From Clostridia bacterium (GTDB lineage: Bacteria; Bacillota; Clostridia; Lachnospirales; Lachnospiraceae): a stretch of 35,691 bases of DNA. Location: positions 1 through 35,691 of the forward strand of contig SAAH01000031.1 of assembly GCA_009929525.1 (NCBI GenBank), given 5' to 3'. Position numbers and translations under genes: made by a program. Shown piece after piece: positions 1 through 8,550 of this stretch (positions are counted from its first letter, which is position 1; each line of letters starts with the position of its first letter). The notes beneath the pieces are model-generated. The model saw only the letters and a list, made by a program, of their open reading frames with translations. It had not been told where the DNA came from and did no database searches.

Positions 1-165
1 TCACAATACTGTCTTTTCATTTTTTTCAAAAATAGGACAGATTGGTACTTTAGAAGAAGTTATCTCTTTTGAAATTACATTTTGCGGAAACTCAAGATTA
101 ATGTGACCTCGTCACAGAATGTTTTTTGTAAATTGTGGTATCCTATCAATAACCTGAATAAGGTT

Positions 166-194
166 TTAACGTAAAGATACAGAAACATTAATAT
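166..194 (+). promoter_or_regulatory. Candidate trxA promoter
   Basis: TTAACG at 166-171 and TAATAT at 189-194 are separated by 17 nt and lie 36 nt upstream of the thioredoxin start codon. The ribosome binding site AAGGAG follows, 8 nt before the ATG. The match to sigma-A consensus is moderate. The rest of 1-165 shows no gene on either strand. Confidence 0.45.
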
Positions 195-230
195 TTTAAA
201 ACATAGCGTATAAGAAAAGGAGAATGAATT

Positions 231-536
231 ATGGCAAAAGCATTTACAACAGCAAATTTCAATGAAGAGGTACTGCAGTCTGATATTCCTGTATTGGTTG
301 ATTTCTGGGCTTCCTGGTGTATGCCATGCAAGATGCTGAGTCCTGTGATCGACGAACTGGCTGATGGTGCAGATGGATATAAGGTTGGGAAAGTAAACGT
401 AGATGAAGAACCTGATCTTGCCCGCACTTATAATGTAATGAGTATCCCTACTTTGCTTGTATTCAAAGGTGGGAAAGTTGCAGCTTCCAGTGTCGGGGTA
501 CAGCCTAAGGAGGCTATTGAGAAAATGTTGAAATAA
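231..536 (+). CDS. trxA: Thioredoxin
   Basis: This is a small cytosolic thiol-disulfide oxidoreductase of 101 residues, close to the usual 104-110. The thioredoxin fold is seen from the FWASWC segment with active-site cysteines at residues 30 and 33 and the cis-proline motif SIPT near residue 73. The dipeptide between the cysteines is Met-Pro (WCMPC) instead of the classic Gly-Pro, which in this family usually shifts the redox potential. It probably receives electrons from thioredoxin reductase and reduces ribonucleotide reductase and other proteins; no reductase gene is adjacent. The start is supported by AAGGAG 8 nt upstream. The gene is monocistronic and is followed 14 nt later by the 33-bp arm of a large hairpin element, which may also end its transcript. 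Confidence 0.95.
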   Translation: MAKAFTTANFNEEVLQSDIPVLVDFWASWCMPCKMLSPVIDELADGADGYKVGKVNVDEEPDLARTYNVMSIPTLLVFKGGKVAASSVGVQPKEAIEKMLK

Positions 537-544
537 TGTAAATT

Positions 545-738
545 GGGGACGCCCCAAATGCAGCCGGAAAGAGGTTTCCAAACGAGAGCTGAGAACTTCC
601 GAGCTACCATCCAAGCCGCACTAAGCTCATCGCCAGTGGGCTCTTCGCTAAGTGCTTGCTAGGATGGGGATCTCGTAAGATTCTCAAGAGCGCTCTCAAA
701 TTGTTTGGAAACCTCTTTCCGGCTGCATTTGGGGCTGT
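545..738. repeat. Long hairpin element with variable stem, copy 1
   Basis: The outer stem is formed by 551-583 and 703-735: 33 bp, all Watson-Crick. The enclosed 119 nt (584-702) are close to identical to those of copy 2 at 9675-9792, including the stretches AAGCCGCACTAAGCTCATCG and CTAAGTGCTTGCTAG. Within the stem only the inner TTCCAAAC/GTTTGGAA and outer GCC/GGC are shared with copy 2; the 20 bp between them are nearly all different but still fully paired. Inner stems also covary: CCATCC/GGATGG here, ACTCCC/GGGAGT in copy 2. Conserved flanks are GGGGAC on the left and TGTT on the right. It lies between the convergent trxA and YczE-like genes. No ORF is credible inside it. It could act as a structured RNA, a bidirectional terminator or a non-autonomous mobile DNA hairpin; I do not recognise a named family. 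Confidence 0.85.
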
Positions 739-740
739 TT

Positions 741-1412
741 TTAGTTAGTTACTAATTTTACTAACCGGTGTTTTTCCATGAGTTTTCTTTCTTTTTTCAT
801 GCAGTATCCCATGAGAGGGCCCAGGATTATCATTCCTATCAGGGTTCCTTCTCTTACTTTTAGGGTCAGGTCGAAGGTTAGGGACATTGCTATGGATAGT
901 GCTATGCATCCTATGTCTGCTGCCATACGGAGTTTGGAGAAGGATATGTGGTAGCGTTGGTTGATGATGTAGCAGGTTCCTTCAAGAGGTGTGGTGATGA
1001 TGTCCATGATGGTCATTCCTCCGATAAATATGGCAAGTCCTGCGTATGACATCAGAAGCAGTGTCATTTTTACTGCGTAGGAGTTTACCTCGAAGGTCAG
1101 CACGTTGTAGTACATAAAGTTGGTCACGGTACCATAGATGATCGCCAGGGGAATCTGGAGGAACTTGACTGGCGGAAATTCTTTCTTCATGATCAGGATC
1201 TGTATGATCACCAATACAAAGTTTATCAGTATGCTCACCGTTCCCACCTTCATTCCGCATAGCTGATAGATATTCAGTGTAAGGGCATCCCAGCAGGCGC
1301 AGACTCCGATGTTTGCTTTCATACTCAGAGTCTGGGACGCTGCCGCCAGGACGATCAGTACTGTCAGTACTGTGTATTTTTTTATATAGTTTCTCACTTC
1401 GTCATTCATCAT
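741..1412 (-). CDS. YczE/YyaS/YitT-type membrane protein
   Basis: The product has about 223 residues with five or more hydrophobic segments. The pattern matches the YczE/YitT integral membrane family: a first helix ending near a Trp-Asp (ACWDAL), a Gly-Thr-Val (KVGTVS) start of the next helix, and a later GT pair (IYGTVTNF). The function of this family is not established; some members sit near transport or regulatory genes. The gene lies 6 nt downstream of the Crp/Fnr-type regulator and is probably co-transcribed and controlled by it. Two ATG codons stand next to each other; the second (1409) has slightly better spacing from AGGAAG. The stop codon is only 5 nt from the arm of the hairpin element, which may terminate the transcript. 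Confidence 0.75.
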   Translation of the reverse strand: MMNDEVRNYIKKYTVLTVLIVLAAASQTLSMKANIGVCACWDALTLNIYQLCGMKVGTVSILINFVLVIIQILIMKKEFPPVKFLQIPLAIIYGTVTNFMYYNVLTFEVNSYAVKMTLLLMSYAGLAIFIGGMTIMDIITTPLEGTCYIINQRYHISFSKLRMAADIGCIALSIAMSLTFDLTLKVREGTLIGMIILGPLMGYCMKKERKLMEKHRLVKLVTN

Positions 1413-1418
1413 TTCTTC

Positions 1419-2117
1419 CTACAATTTCTGATATAGTTTTTTCCTGTTAAGTATCCGGACTCCTCCGCGAAATACTTCCACAGTTTCTTCTTTTGCCATT
1501 TGTTTTAATGTACGGCTGACCGCTTCCCTGGCACTTCCGATAGCCCTTGCTATCTGTTCCTGGGTCATCAGCACCTGATCTGACTGACAGCGTCTTGCTT
1601 CGTCCAGAAGAAATTCTGCGACACGCTGTTCAAGGCTTGTAAACAACATCTTTTGCACCGCCGCTATAATGTCTGAAAAGCTTTCATTCATCATCTTGTA
1701 AATGAAATTTTCCATATAGATATTTTCATCCATAATCTTCTTTATCGTTCCGGTTGGCAAAAGATATACGCCGCTGTCTTCTTCTGCATCGATCTGGACA
1801 TCAAAAGGAATGGAAGAAAGCAGGCAAAATCCTGACAGCATGCACAGTTCTCCTTCATGGAGACGGCACACCGTCGCCTCTTTACCATCTTCTGAAGTCA
1901 GATAAACCCTCAGTGTCCCGTGGCAGACCAGGAATAAACCAAGGCATTCACTCCCTGTATTGGTCACCAGCCGTCCTTCCTGGTAGATATTCCATTTTGC
2001 TTTCTCTTTCAATAATTCCTGCTGTGAGGCATTTAATTTTTCCCAGATAGAATACTGCCGGAACAGCTGCTCTATCGTCTGCTGCTTGATTTCTTCTTTG
2101 TCTATGCACTCATTCAT
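1419..2117 (-). CDS. Crp/Fnr family transcriptional regulator
   Basis: This is a 232-residue cytosolic DNA-binding regulator. Residues about 30-150 form a cyclic-nucleotide-binding-like beta barrel (CHGTLRVYLTSEDGKEATV, GELCMLSGFCLL). A long dimerisation helix follows, then a C-terminal winged helix-turn-helix with the recognition region ARAIGSAREAVSRTLKQM (about 189-206). The barrel lacks the RxS phosphate-binding signature of cAMP-binding Crp and shows no N-terminal four-cysteine cluster of Fnr, so its effector is unknown. It is 27 nt downstream of the GH31 gene and 6 nt upstream of the YczE-like gene, suggesting a three-gene transcript. No strong Shine-Dalgarno is visible before its ATG. 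Confidence 0.85.
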   Translation of the reverse strand: MNECIDKEEIKQQTIEQLFRQYSIWEKLNASQQELLKEKAKWNIYQEGRLVTNTGSECLGLFLVCHGTLRVYLTSEDGKEATVCRLHEGELCMLSGFCLLSSIPFDVQIDAEEDSGVYLLPTGTIKKIMDENIYMENFIYKMMNESFSDIIAAVQKMLFTSLEQRVAEFLLDEARRCQSDQVLMTQEQIARAIGSAREAVSRTLKQMAKEETVEVFRGGVRILNRKKLYQKL

Positions 2118-2144
2118 TTTCTGTTTTCACACTTTCTATATTCA

Positions 2145-4421
2145 TTATGATAAAAAGAACCATATCTGATGCTCTTTTTGCTTTTTTACCCCTGTTTGTC
2201 CAAGAAGTTCGGCATCCCAATCTGTCACATGGCCTTCCGTGGATACGATGATCTCCTGTCCTTTTCTGACTGCTTTGACACTTCCGATCTTCCTGCCAGC
2301 TTCATTTACAAGGTCCCTCTGTGCCGTACAGCCATCCTGCAGATAGGCGATCTCGAACATGAGACCTTCCGAATAATCATATACAACCTCTTTTTCCGAA
2401 CTTCCCATCGTCAGGATAGTATTTTCCCTTACCATCAGCGGCAGGGTAAATACAGAATGTATTTCTTTTTTCCAGCATCCACCCTCAGTTTTTTCTCCGG
2501 TAAGGAGATTCACCCATGTACCTTTTGGAAGATAATATTCTACTTCGCCGGTGGATTTGAAAACAGGTGCAACAAGCAGGGTGTCTCCCAGCATATATTG
2601 CCGATCCAGAGTCTCTGCGCCCCTGTCACCGGGAAATTCCACGAACATCGGCCGCATCATAGGTATTCCTTCCTCATGTGCTTTTACCGCCTGCCTGTAA
2701 AGATATGGCATGAGACGGCATTTGAGTTTGACAAATGTCTTCAGTACCTCGCAGGCCTCCTGGTCAAACAGCCATGGGACTCTGTAAGAGGAAGAGCCAT
2801 GCAAACGGCTATGGGAACTGAGAAGACCAAAGGCACACCAACGTTTATATACATCTGCAGGTGCCGTCTGCTCAAATCCACTGATGTCATGGCTCCAAAA
2901 GCCAAATCCTGCACATGCCAGAGACAATCCACCCCTCAAGGTTTCTGCCATAGAAGTGTAGGTCGCCGAACAGTCTCCTCCCCAATGTACAGGAAACTTT
3001 TGGCCGCCCACAGTCGCAGACCTTGCAAATAAAACTGCCTCGCCTTCTCCCCTCTCTCTTTCAAGCAATGAAAATACTGCCTGATTATAAAGGTAGGTAT
3101 AATAGTTATGCATCTTTACCGGATCAGAACCATCACTATATTGTATATCTTTTACCGGTATTCGCTCTCCAAAATCTGTTTTGAAACAGTCCACTCCCAT
3201 ATCCAAAAGTGTCTTCAGCTTTTCCTGATACCAGATGACTGCTTTCGGGTTGGTAAAATCAACGATTCCCATCCCCGCCTGCCACATATCCGTCTGCCAC
3301 ACACTTCCGTCTGTTTTCTTTATCAGATATCCTTCTTTCACCGCTTCTTTAAAAAGCGGAGACTTCTGACCGATATATGGATTGATCCAGACACATATCT
3401 TCAGCCCTTTTTGGTGATATCTCTCCAACATCCCTTTTGGATCCGGAAATGTCTTTGGATCCCATTTGAAATTACACCACTCATAAGCGTCCATCCAGTA
3501 GCAGTCAAAATGAAATACATGCAAAGGGATATCTCTCTCCTGCATTCCTTCAATAAAACCACTGGTGGTACGCTCGTCGTAATCCGTTGTAAATGAAGTA
3601 GATAGCCAGAGTCCAAAGGACCAGGCCGGCGGCAGAGCAGGTTTTCCCGTAAGTTCTGTATATTTCCGGATCGTACCCTTTGCGTCATGACCATTGATCA
3701 CATAATAATCAAGCCTCTCCCCCGGAAGGGAAAACTGGATACGTTCAACTTTTTCGCTTGCCACCTCAAAGGATACGTCTCCCTCGTTATCCACAAGAAC
3801 GCCATAGCCTTTATTCGTAATATAAAATGGAATATTTTTGTAGGCAATTTCACTTGCCGTACCTCCGTCCTCATTCCACATCTCCACCGTCTGGCCATTT
3901 CTTACGAAAGGTGTAAATCGTTCTCCCATGCCATATATCAGTTCATCCACATCGATCGCCAGTTGTTCCGTCATATAACAAATACCCGTTTCTGTATTCG
4001 TCATGTGTGCCGCATTTCGCAGGGAGCTGTCTGTCAGCCTGCGCTCCCCATCATAATATACGATGCTCCAGTTTTCCGGTTCTTTTGATATCTCCGCCCG
4101 CAGTTCTCCGCTCTGATATATCAGTTTATCTTTTTCTTCCCTGATTTCTACTGATGGATTCTCTTCATTAATCTGAGCAAATGGTCCATCATATCGTGTA
4201 CCTTCAAAATGCATCAGTGATACCTTGATCACATCCTCTGCCGGACCTTGCAGCGTGACCGTCAAAAGACCACTGTTCAGGCAGTCCCCTCTTCCTGTCA
4301 CATGACGCGTAGCCGCATAGATCACAAGCTGATCCCCTTCTATTCTATGATCCGCATACTCCACTGCGAACAGGGGAGAAATCTCTTTTTTCATGAGCCA
4401 ATATCCATTTGTAAATTTCAT
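2145..4421 (-). CDS. yicI: Glycoside hydrolase family 31, alpha-xylosidase type
   Basis: The enzyme is a cytosolic retaining alpha-glycosidase of 758 residues with no signal peptide. It most resembles YicI-type alpha-xylosidases, which release alpha-xylose from xyloglucan oligosaccharides or isoprimeverose. The catalytic nucleophile is Asp416 in KTDFGER; the likely acid/base is Asp483 in HWGGDC; other family motifs are WGGDCSAT and FWSHDISGF. An N-terminal beta domain precedes the (beta/alpha)8 barrel, and C-terminal beta domains follow. I start it at 4421 (MKFTNGYWLM, matching the family start), with GGAG 8 nt upstream and a promoter 30 nt upstream; the longer reading frame reaching 4505 would cross that promoter. 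Alpha-glucosidase activity is possible. No xylose transporter is adjacent. Confidence 0.9.
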   Translation of the reverse strand: MKFTNGYWLMKKEISPLFAVEYADHRIEGDQLVIYAATRHVTGRGDCLNSGLLTVTLQGPAEDVIKVSLMHFEGTRYDGPFAQINEENPSVEIREEKDKLIYQSGELRAEISKEPENWSIVYYDGERRLTDSSLRNAAHMTNTETGICYMTEQLAIDVDELIYGMGERFTPFVRNGQTVEMWNEDGGTASEIAYKNIPFYITNKGYGVLVDNEGDVSFEVASEKVERIQFSLPGERLDYYVINGHDAKGTIRKYTELTGKPALPPAWSFGLWLSTSFTTDYDERTTSGFIEGMQERDIPLHVFHFDCYWMDAYEWCNFKWDPKTFPDPKGMLERYHQKGLKICVWINPYIGQKSPLFKEAVKEGYLIKKTDGSVWQTDMWQAGMGIVDFTNPKAVIWYQEKLKTLLDMGVDCFKTDFGERIPVKDIQYSDGSDPVKMHNYYTYLYNQAVFSLLERERGEGEAVLFARSATVGGQKFPVHWGGDCSATYTSMAETLRGGLSLACAGFGFWSHDISGFEQTAPADVYKRWCAFGLLSSHSRLHGSSSYRVPWLFDQEACEVLKTFVKLKCRLMPYLYRQAVKAHEEGIPMMRPMFVEFPGDRGAETLDRQYMLGDTLLVAPVFKSTGEVEYYLPKGTWVNLLTGEKTEGGCWKKEIHSVFTLPLMVRENTILTMGSSEKEVVYDYSEGLMFEIAYLQDGCTAQRDLVNEAGRKIGSVKAVRKGQEIIVSTEGHVTDWDAELLGQTGVKKQKEHQIWFFLS

Positions 4422-4449
4422 GCAGTCATCTCCATCCGTCTTTTTTCTC

Positions 4450-4478
4450 ATCTTATCAGAAAGGGTGGCAAGTTGCAA
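4450..4478 (-). promoter_or_regulatory. Candidate promoter of the GH31 gene
   Basis: Read on the minus strand, TTGCAA (4473-4478) and TAAGAT (4450-4455) are 17 nt apart and lead into a short 5' leader with GGAG before the ATG at 4421. It supports the shorter start of the GH31 gene. Confidence 0.5.
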
Positions 4479-4604
4479 TTTGAAATAGGGGTATTTTCCA
4501 TCCATTTTCAGAAATCTCTTTCTATTTTTCTCTATGCAGGCTATACTGAACCTATGTACAACTTTATCTTAAAAGAAGATGACATCAATTTAAGGAGGTT
4601 TTTC

Positions 4605-5678
4605 GTGAAATCAATCCTGCTGCTTTTACTAGTTTCTTTATTACTTACTTTTATCATTGGTTTTGTATACTGGTGTCCCAGACATCTTTTTCATATATCA
4701 TTTTCACCACTCCCGTCTATACTGATACCAGGACAAGAATGCCCTCTGCCCGAAATCAACAGTAAGGTGCCTTCCGGTACCTATATATGGAAGAATCTGA
4801 GCCCGCAAAAAATAGTACTGAGAGACCAAACTCTGACGATGCTTTCCTGCGGAGTTGGATCTATACTGTGCTTTAAGTATTCCAAACGGAAATTCGCTCT
4901 CGGTATTCTTAAAGTAAATATTTCCGAAAAACCGGCTTTTTTTCAAAATAAACTTCTCGTCCATGCATTAGGCGGCCTGGAACATCAATACACTTACTGC
5001 AATGCACTGGAGGGGTTGGAGCAGTCCCTTCGCAGCAACCGAACTTTTATAGAAACAGATTTTATCCTGACAAAAGATAACAAACTGGTGTGTTCCCATG
5101 GATGGACAAAAAAATCGTATAAGCTGACAGGCGTTCCTTATCCTGCAAAGAATCGGATCATGACCTATGAAACTTTTATGAACACAAAAATCCATGAAAA
5201 ATACACAACGATCGATGCAAAGAAAATCGTTCATACTCTGATCGGACATCCCCAGCTATTAATGGAATGGGATCTTCGCACACTTGACAAAGATGCTGCC
5301 GCTCAAACTTGCAGGAGCATCATAGAAAATTTTGCTCAACATGAGCATTTGTTTTCCCGTGTCCTGATACAGATAGGGAGTCCGGAAATGTATGAAGGTA
5401 TTGATTCTGTGTATCATTTTCCATGCTATCAATATTTTGTTCATAAAGAGGAGGCGTCGGATATCCTTCCTGTGATAGACTTTTGTAAAGAAAAAGGGAT
5501 TTTATCTCTTGCTCTTAGAGATGATTATTATACCTCCGACATTCAGGACCTGTGCCGGAAGAATGGTCTTTGCATCCTGGTTTACACGGTAGATGACGCA
5601 GCGGCAGCAAAAGAATTCCTGGAAAATGGAGTAGACACGGTATGTTCTAACTTCCTTTCGGATGAAGATCTAAAATAA
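4605..5678 (+). CDS. Membrane-anchored glycerophosphodiesterase-like protein
   Basis: The GTG start at 4605 is preceded by TAAGGAGG 6 nt upstream, giving 357 residues. Residues 2-22 are a hydrophobic signal anchor, so the C-terminal domain (about 115-357) should lie outside the membrane. That domain looks like a glycerophosphodiester phosphodiesterase TIM barrel: His120 in VHALGG, Glu150 and Asp152 in FIETDFILTKD, and His165 in CSHGW. The usual HRG motif is replaced by HALGG, so the catalytic Arg is missing, as in a divergent branch of the PLC-like/GDPD superfamily. The substrate is unknown; phosphodiesters or wall polymers are possible. Residues 45-110 are not recognised. It stands alone, divergent from the GH31 gene, and ends at a strong terminator. 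Confidence 0.75.
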   Translation: MKSILLLLLVSLLLTFIIGFVYWCPRHLFHISFSPLPSILIPGQECPLPEINSKVPSGTYIWKNLSPQKIVLRDQTLTMLSCGVGSILCFKYSKRKFALGILKVNISEKPAFFQNKLLVHALGGLEHQYTYCNALEGLEQSLRSNRTFIETDFILTKDNKLVCSHGWTKKSYKLTGVPYPAKNRIMTYETFMNTKIHEKYTTIDAKKIVHTLIGHPQLLMEWDLRTLDKDAAAQTCRSIIENFAQHEHLFSRVLIQIGSPEMYEGIDSVYHFPCYQYFVHKEEASDILPVIDFCKEKGILSLALRDDYYTSDIQDLCRKNGLCILVYTVDDAAAAKEFLENGVDTVCSNFLSDEDLK

Positions 5679-5690
5679 AAAAGCATAACA

Positions 5691-5737
5691 AAAAAGCGCA
5701 TTTGATCTGCCTCTCAGCTTATCAAATGCGTCTTTTT
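5691..5737. terminator. Bidirectional terminator
   Basis: CGCATTTGAT (5697-5706) pairs with ATCAAATGCG (5721-5730). Runs of A on the left and T on the right give a U tract on either strand. It lies between the convergent phosphodiesterase-like gene and rplQ and should end both transcripts. Confidence 0.9.
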
Positions 5738-5766
5738 ATATCACTATCTGTATATTCTTATTTGGA

Positions 5767-6303
5767 TTAAACCAGCTCAAGAACAACTTCCATAGCAGCA
5801 TCACCCTTACGAGGTCCGATTTTGATGATTCTTGTGTAACCACCGTTACGTCCAACGTATTTTGGAGCGATTTCATTGAACATTTTGTCTGCCATGTCAA
5901 TGCTTTTTGTGTTTTTCTTCTTACCAGCAGCTTCTGTCGGAACAGATTTAACTGGATAGAAAACTTTCATCATCTGACGTCTAGCGTGCAGTCTTGATGG
6001 AGCATCTTTTGTGATTTCTTTAGCTACTTCGTCGTATACTGTAACTTTCTTACCATCTACAACTTCTTTCACTCTCTTACCTTCTGCATCTTTACGAGCA
6101 ACTTTAGCAGTAACTGTTACTTTCTCAAAGTTGTCTTTTTCTTTTACAGCAAGTGCGATAAGTCCTTCAGCTACTTTGCGGATTTCTTTCGCTTTAGCTT
6201 CTGTTGTAACGATTTTTCCATGATACAAAAGATTTGTAACCTGGTTTCTGATCAATGCTTTTCTCTGTGCAGATGTTCTGCTCAGTTTTCTATATCCTGC
6301 CAT
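5767..6303 (-). CDS. rplQ: 50S ribosomal protein L17
   Basis: L17 binds 23S rRNA near the exit-tunnel side of the large subunit. The start MAGYRKLSRTSAQRKAL matches the family and has GGAGG 8 nt upstream; an ATG 15 nt earlier overlaps that site and is not used. At 178 residues it is much longer than the usual 115-130. The extra segment, about residues 56-102, is Lys/Val/Glu-rich and sits before the conserved SRLHARRQ, with a second smaller insertion before the GGYTRIIKIGPRKGD region. Insertions like this occur in related Clostridia as I recall, but the role is unknown. It is the last gene of the alpha operon, 139 nt after rpoA. Confidence 0.97.
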   Translation of the reverse strand: MAGYRKLSRTSAQRKALIRNQVTNLLYHGKIVTTEAKAKEIRKVAEGLIALAVKEKDNFEKVTVTAKVARKDAEGKRVKEVVDGKKVTVYDEVAKEITKDAPSRLHARRQMMKVFYPVKSVPTEAAGKKKNTKSIDMADKMFNEIAPKYVGRNGGYTRIIKIGPRKGDAAMEVVLELV

Positions 6304-6442
6304 TATATTTTCCTCCATTTGTGGAACAATATATCATGCTTCTTCGGACTTACTGATATACTGCTTTATCTTCTACAAATTATACCTTTACCCTACCAGC
6401 TTCTTTCTCGCCAGCAGTTTCCTACTGTATCCGTCCAGTGGC

Positions 6443-7402
6443 TTACTCTTCACCAGGATTTAACTGTAATCCCAGTTCTTTCAGCTTAGCAAGAACTTCT
6501 TCCAGAGATTTGCGTCCAAGGTTACGAACTTTCATCATATCCTCAGATGTTCTGTTGCAAAGTTCTTCCACTGTATTGATTCCAGCTCTCTTCAGACAAT
6601 TGTAAGAACGAACAGAAAGTTCCAGTTCATCGATATTCATCTCAAGAACTTTTTCTTTTTCATTGTCTTCTTTTTCAATCATAACCTCTGCAGTTTTAGC
6701 ATTCTCTGAAAGATCAATGAATAATTTCAAATGCTCACTCAGAACCTTTGCTGCAAGGCTGACTGCTTCATCCGGATCAAGTGTTCCCTTTGTATAAACG
6801 TCCAGTGTCAGTTTGTCGAAATCAGTGATCTGACCAACACGAGTGTTCTGAACTGTAAGGTTTACACGCTCAACCGGTGTATAGATAGCGTCAACAGCAA
6901 TCACTCCGATTGCCATATCCTCTGTTTTTCCTTTTTCTGCGCTGACATAACCGCGTCCCTTAGTGATGGTAAGTTCCATATACAGTTTACTGTCTGGTCC
7001 ACCATTCAGTGTTGCGATCGGCTGATTAGGATTCATGATTTCAATATCCTGGTCAACCTGAATATCAGATGCACGAACAACGCCTTCGCCTTCAAACTCA
7101 ATGTACGCGATCTTTGGATCATTGCTCTCACTGCTGTTGCGGATTGCAAGACTCTTCAGATTCATGATGATTTCTGTTACATCTTCCTTTACTCCAGGAA
7201 TAGAACTGAACTCATGCAGTACGCCCTCGATTTTCACCTGGCTTACTGCCGCACCTGGAAGTGATGACAGCATGATTCTTCTCAGGGAATTACCCAGAGT
7301 GGTACCATAGCCTCTTTCCAGCGGTTCTACAACGAATTTACCATATTTTTTATCATCGGAAATCTCTGTAATCTCAATTTTTGGTTTGTTGAAATCAAAC
7401 AT
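6443..7402 (-). CDS. rpoA: RNA polymerase alpha subunit
   Basis: This 319-residue subunit nucleates assembly of RNA polymerase. The N-terminal dimerisation domain shows [20 protein letters not shown] (about residues 27-46), which contacts beta and beta-prime. The C-terminal domain (about 245-315), with the helix-hairpin-helix [14 protein letters not shown], binds UP elements and activators, and would be contacted by the Crp and AraC-type regulators in this window. Length and order are normal. It follows rpsD after an 89-nt spacer that holds a small hairpin (CACAC/GTGTG), and precedes rplQ. The ribosome binding site AAGGAGG lies before the ATG. Confidence 0.99.
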   Translation of the reverse strand: MFDFNKPKIEITEISDDKKYGKFVVEPLERGYGTTLGNSLRRIMLSSLPGAAVSQVKIEGVLHEFSSIPGVKEDVTEIIMNLKSLAIRNSSESNDPKIAYIEFEGEGVVRASDIQVDQDIEIMNPNQPIATLNGGPDSKLYMELTITKGRGYVSAEKGKTEDMAIGVIAVDAIYTPVERVNLTVQNTRVGQITDFDKLTLDVYTKGTLDPDEAVSLAAKVLSEHLKLFIDLSENAKTAEVMIEKEDNEKEKVLEMNIDELELSVRSYNCLKRAGINTVEELCNRTSEDMMKVRNLGRKSLEEVLAKLKELGLQLNPGEE

Positions 7403-7491
7403 ACCAGGCCCTCCTTATTGGGATAATTTGTTTCACTGAGGGTAACACATGGGAAATAGCCCACACATATAGTGTGAGCCATAACTCACTA

Positions 7492-8085
7492 TTATTTAGA
7501 ATACAACTCGACGATAAGCATTTCGTTTACAGGTACGTCAATTGCATCTCTGGAAGGAACTTCTTTAACAGTTCCTTTTAATGCTTCCTGATCAACATCA
7601 AGCCATTCTGGAACCAGTCTTCCACCAGTTGTCTCCAGGATAAGTTTGTATCTTGCAGAAGCTTTCTTTGCTTCTTTGATTTCAATCTGATCACCAGGTT
7701 TTACCAAGTAAGATGGGATATTAACCTGTTTTCCATTAACCATTACATGTTTATGGTCTACGATCTGACGAGCTTCTTTTCTTGTTCTGGCAAGACCCAT
7801 ACGGAAAATAACGTTATCCAGTCTTGTCTCAAGCATGGACATCAGGTTTGTACCTGTCATGCCTGGCATTTTATCTGCCTTCTCGTAATAGTTACGGAAA
7901 GGTTTTTCCAGAACGCCGTAGATGAATTTAGCTTTCTGTTTTTCTCTTAACTGAAGACCATACTCAGATACTTTACGGTTTGCTCTTCTTAACTGTCTTG
8001 TTGATTTCTTATCAATTCCTAAATAGATAGGATCCAGACCTAAGGATCTACATCTTTTAAGAACAGGTACTCTATTAACTGCCAT
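7492..8085 (-). CDS. rpsD: 30S ribosomal protein S4
   Basis: S4 is a primary 16S rRNA binding protein that starts small-subunit assembly and helps decoding accuracy. It has 197 residues. The S4 RNA-binding domain runs from about residue 88 (ETRLDNVIFRMGLARTRKEA) to 150. The N-terminal part has only one Cys, so it is the zinc-free form. In Bacillus S4 is encoded alone with its own feedback leader; here it lies within the alpha operon, 18 nt after rpsK, so any S4 autoregulation must act on the operon transcript. Confidence 0.98.
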   Translation of the reverse strand: MAVNRVPVLKRCRSLGLDPIYLGIDKKSTRQLRRANRKVSEYGLQLREKQKAKFIYGVLEKPFRNYYEKADKMPGMTGTNLMSMLETRLDNVIFRMGLARTRKEARQIVDHKHVMVNGKQVNIPSYLVKPGDQIEIKEAKKASARYKLILETTGGRLVPEWLDVDQEALKGTVKEVPSRDAIDVPVNEMLIVELYSK

Positions 8086-8103
8086 AATCTACTGACCTCC
8101 TAA

Positions 8104-8496
8104 TTAGACTCTTCTACGTTTTGGTGGGCGACAACCATTGTGTGGTACCGGAGTTACGTCTTTGATACTGATTACATCAAGTCCGCATGCTGAAAGAGCA
8201 CGGATTGCTGCTTCTCTTCCTGATCCCGGTCCCTTAACGAATACGTCAACAGTCTTCAGACCATGAACTAATGCTGCCTTTGTAGCAGTCTCTGCTGCCA
8301 TCTGTGCTGCATAAGGAGTAGATTTTCTTGAACCTCTAAATCCCAGACCACCAGCACTTGCCCATGAAAGAGCGTTTCCTTCAGCATCTGTTAATGTTAC
8401 GATTGTATTATTAAAAGATGACTGGATATGTGCCTGTCCGCGTTCAACGTTTTTCTTAATACGACGTTTTGTCGTTTTCTTTGTCACTTTAGCCAT
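8104..8496 (-). CDS. rpsK: 30S ribosomal protein S11
   Basis: S11 sits on the platform of the small subunit and helps to shape the mRNA exit region. The 130-residue protein has the family core [20 protein letters not shown], the [13 protein letters not shown] stretch and the invariant tail [11 protein letters not shown]. Length is typical. It lies 54 nt downstream of rpsM and 18 nt upstream of rpsD in the alpha operon. Confidence 0.98.
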   Translation of the reverse strand: MAKVTKKTTKRRIKKNVERGQAHIQSSFNNTIVTLTDAEGNALSWASAGGLGFRGSRKSTPYAAQMAAETATKAALVHGLKTVDVFVKGPGSGREAAIRALSACGLDVISIKDVTPVPHNGCRPPKRRRV

Positions 8497-8550
8497 TTTA
8501 AAAACTAACCTACACTTTCTTATATTCTTCTTAACAAATGGTTACGATAA

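Noticed and set aside
75-614. 179-codon frame on the minus strand across trxA and the hairpin element
   Set aside because: It is antisense to the thioredoxin gene and its start lies in the element core; no family resemblance.
2169-3032. Long open frame of 287 codons on the plus strand inside the GH31 gene
   Set aside because: It is antisense to a well conserved enzyme, its product is Cys/His/Phe-rich without any domain, and it lacks a ribosome binding site; it reflects codon bias of the real gene.
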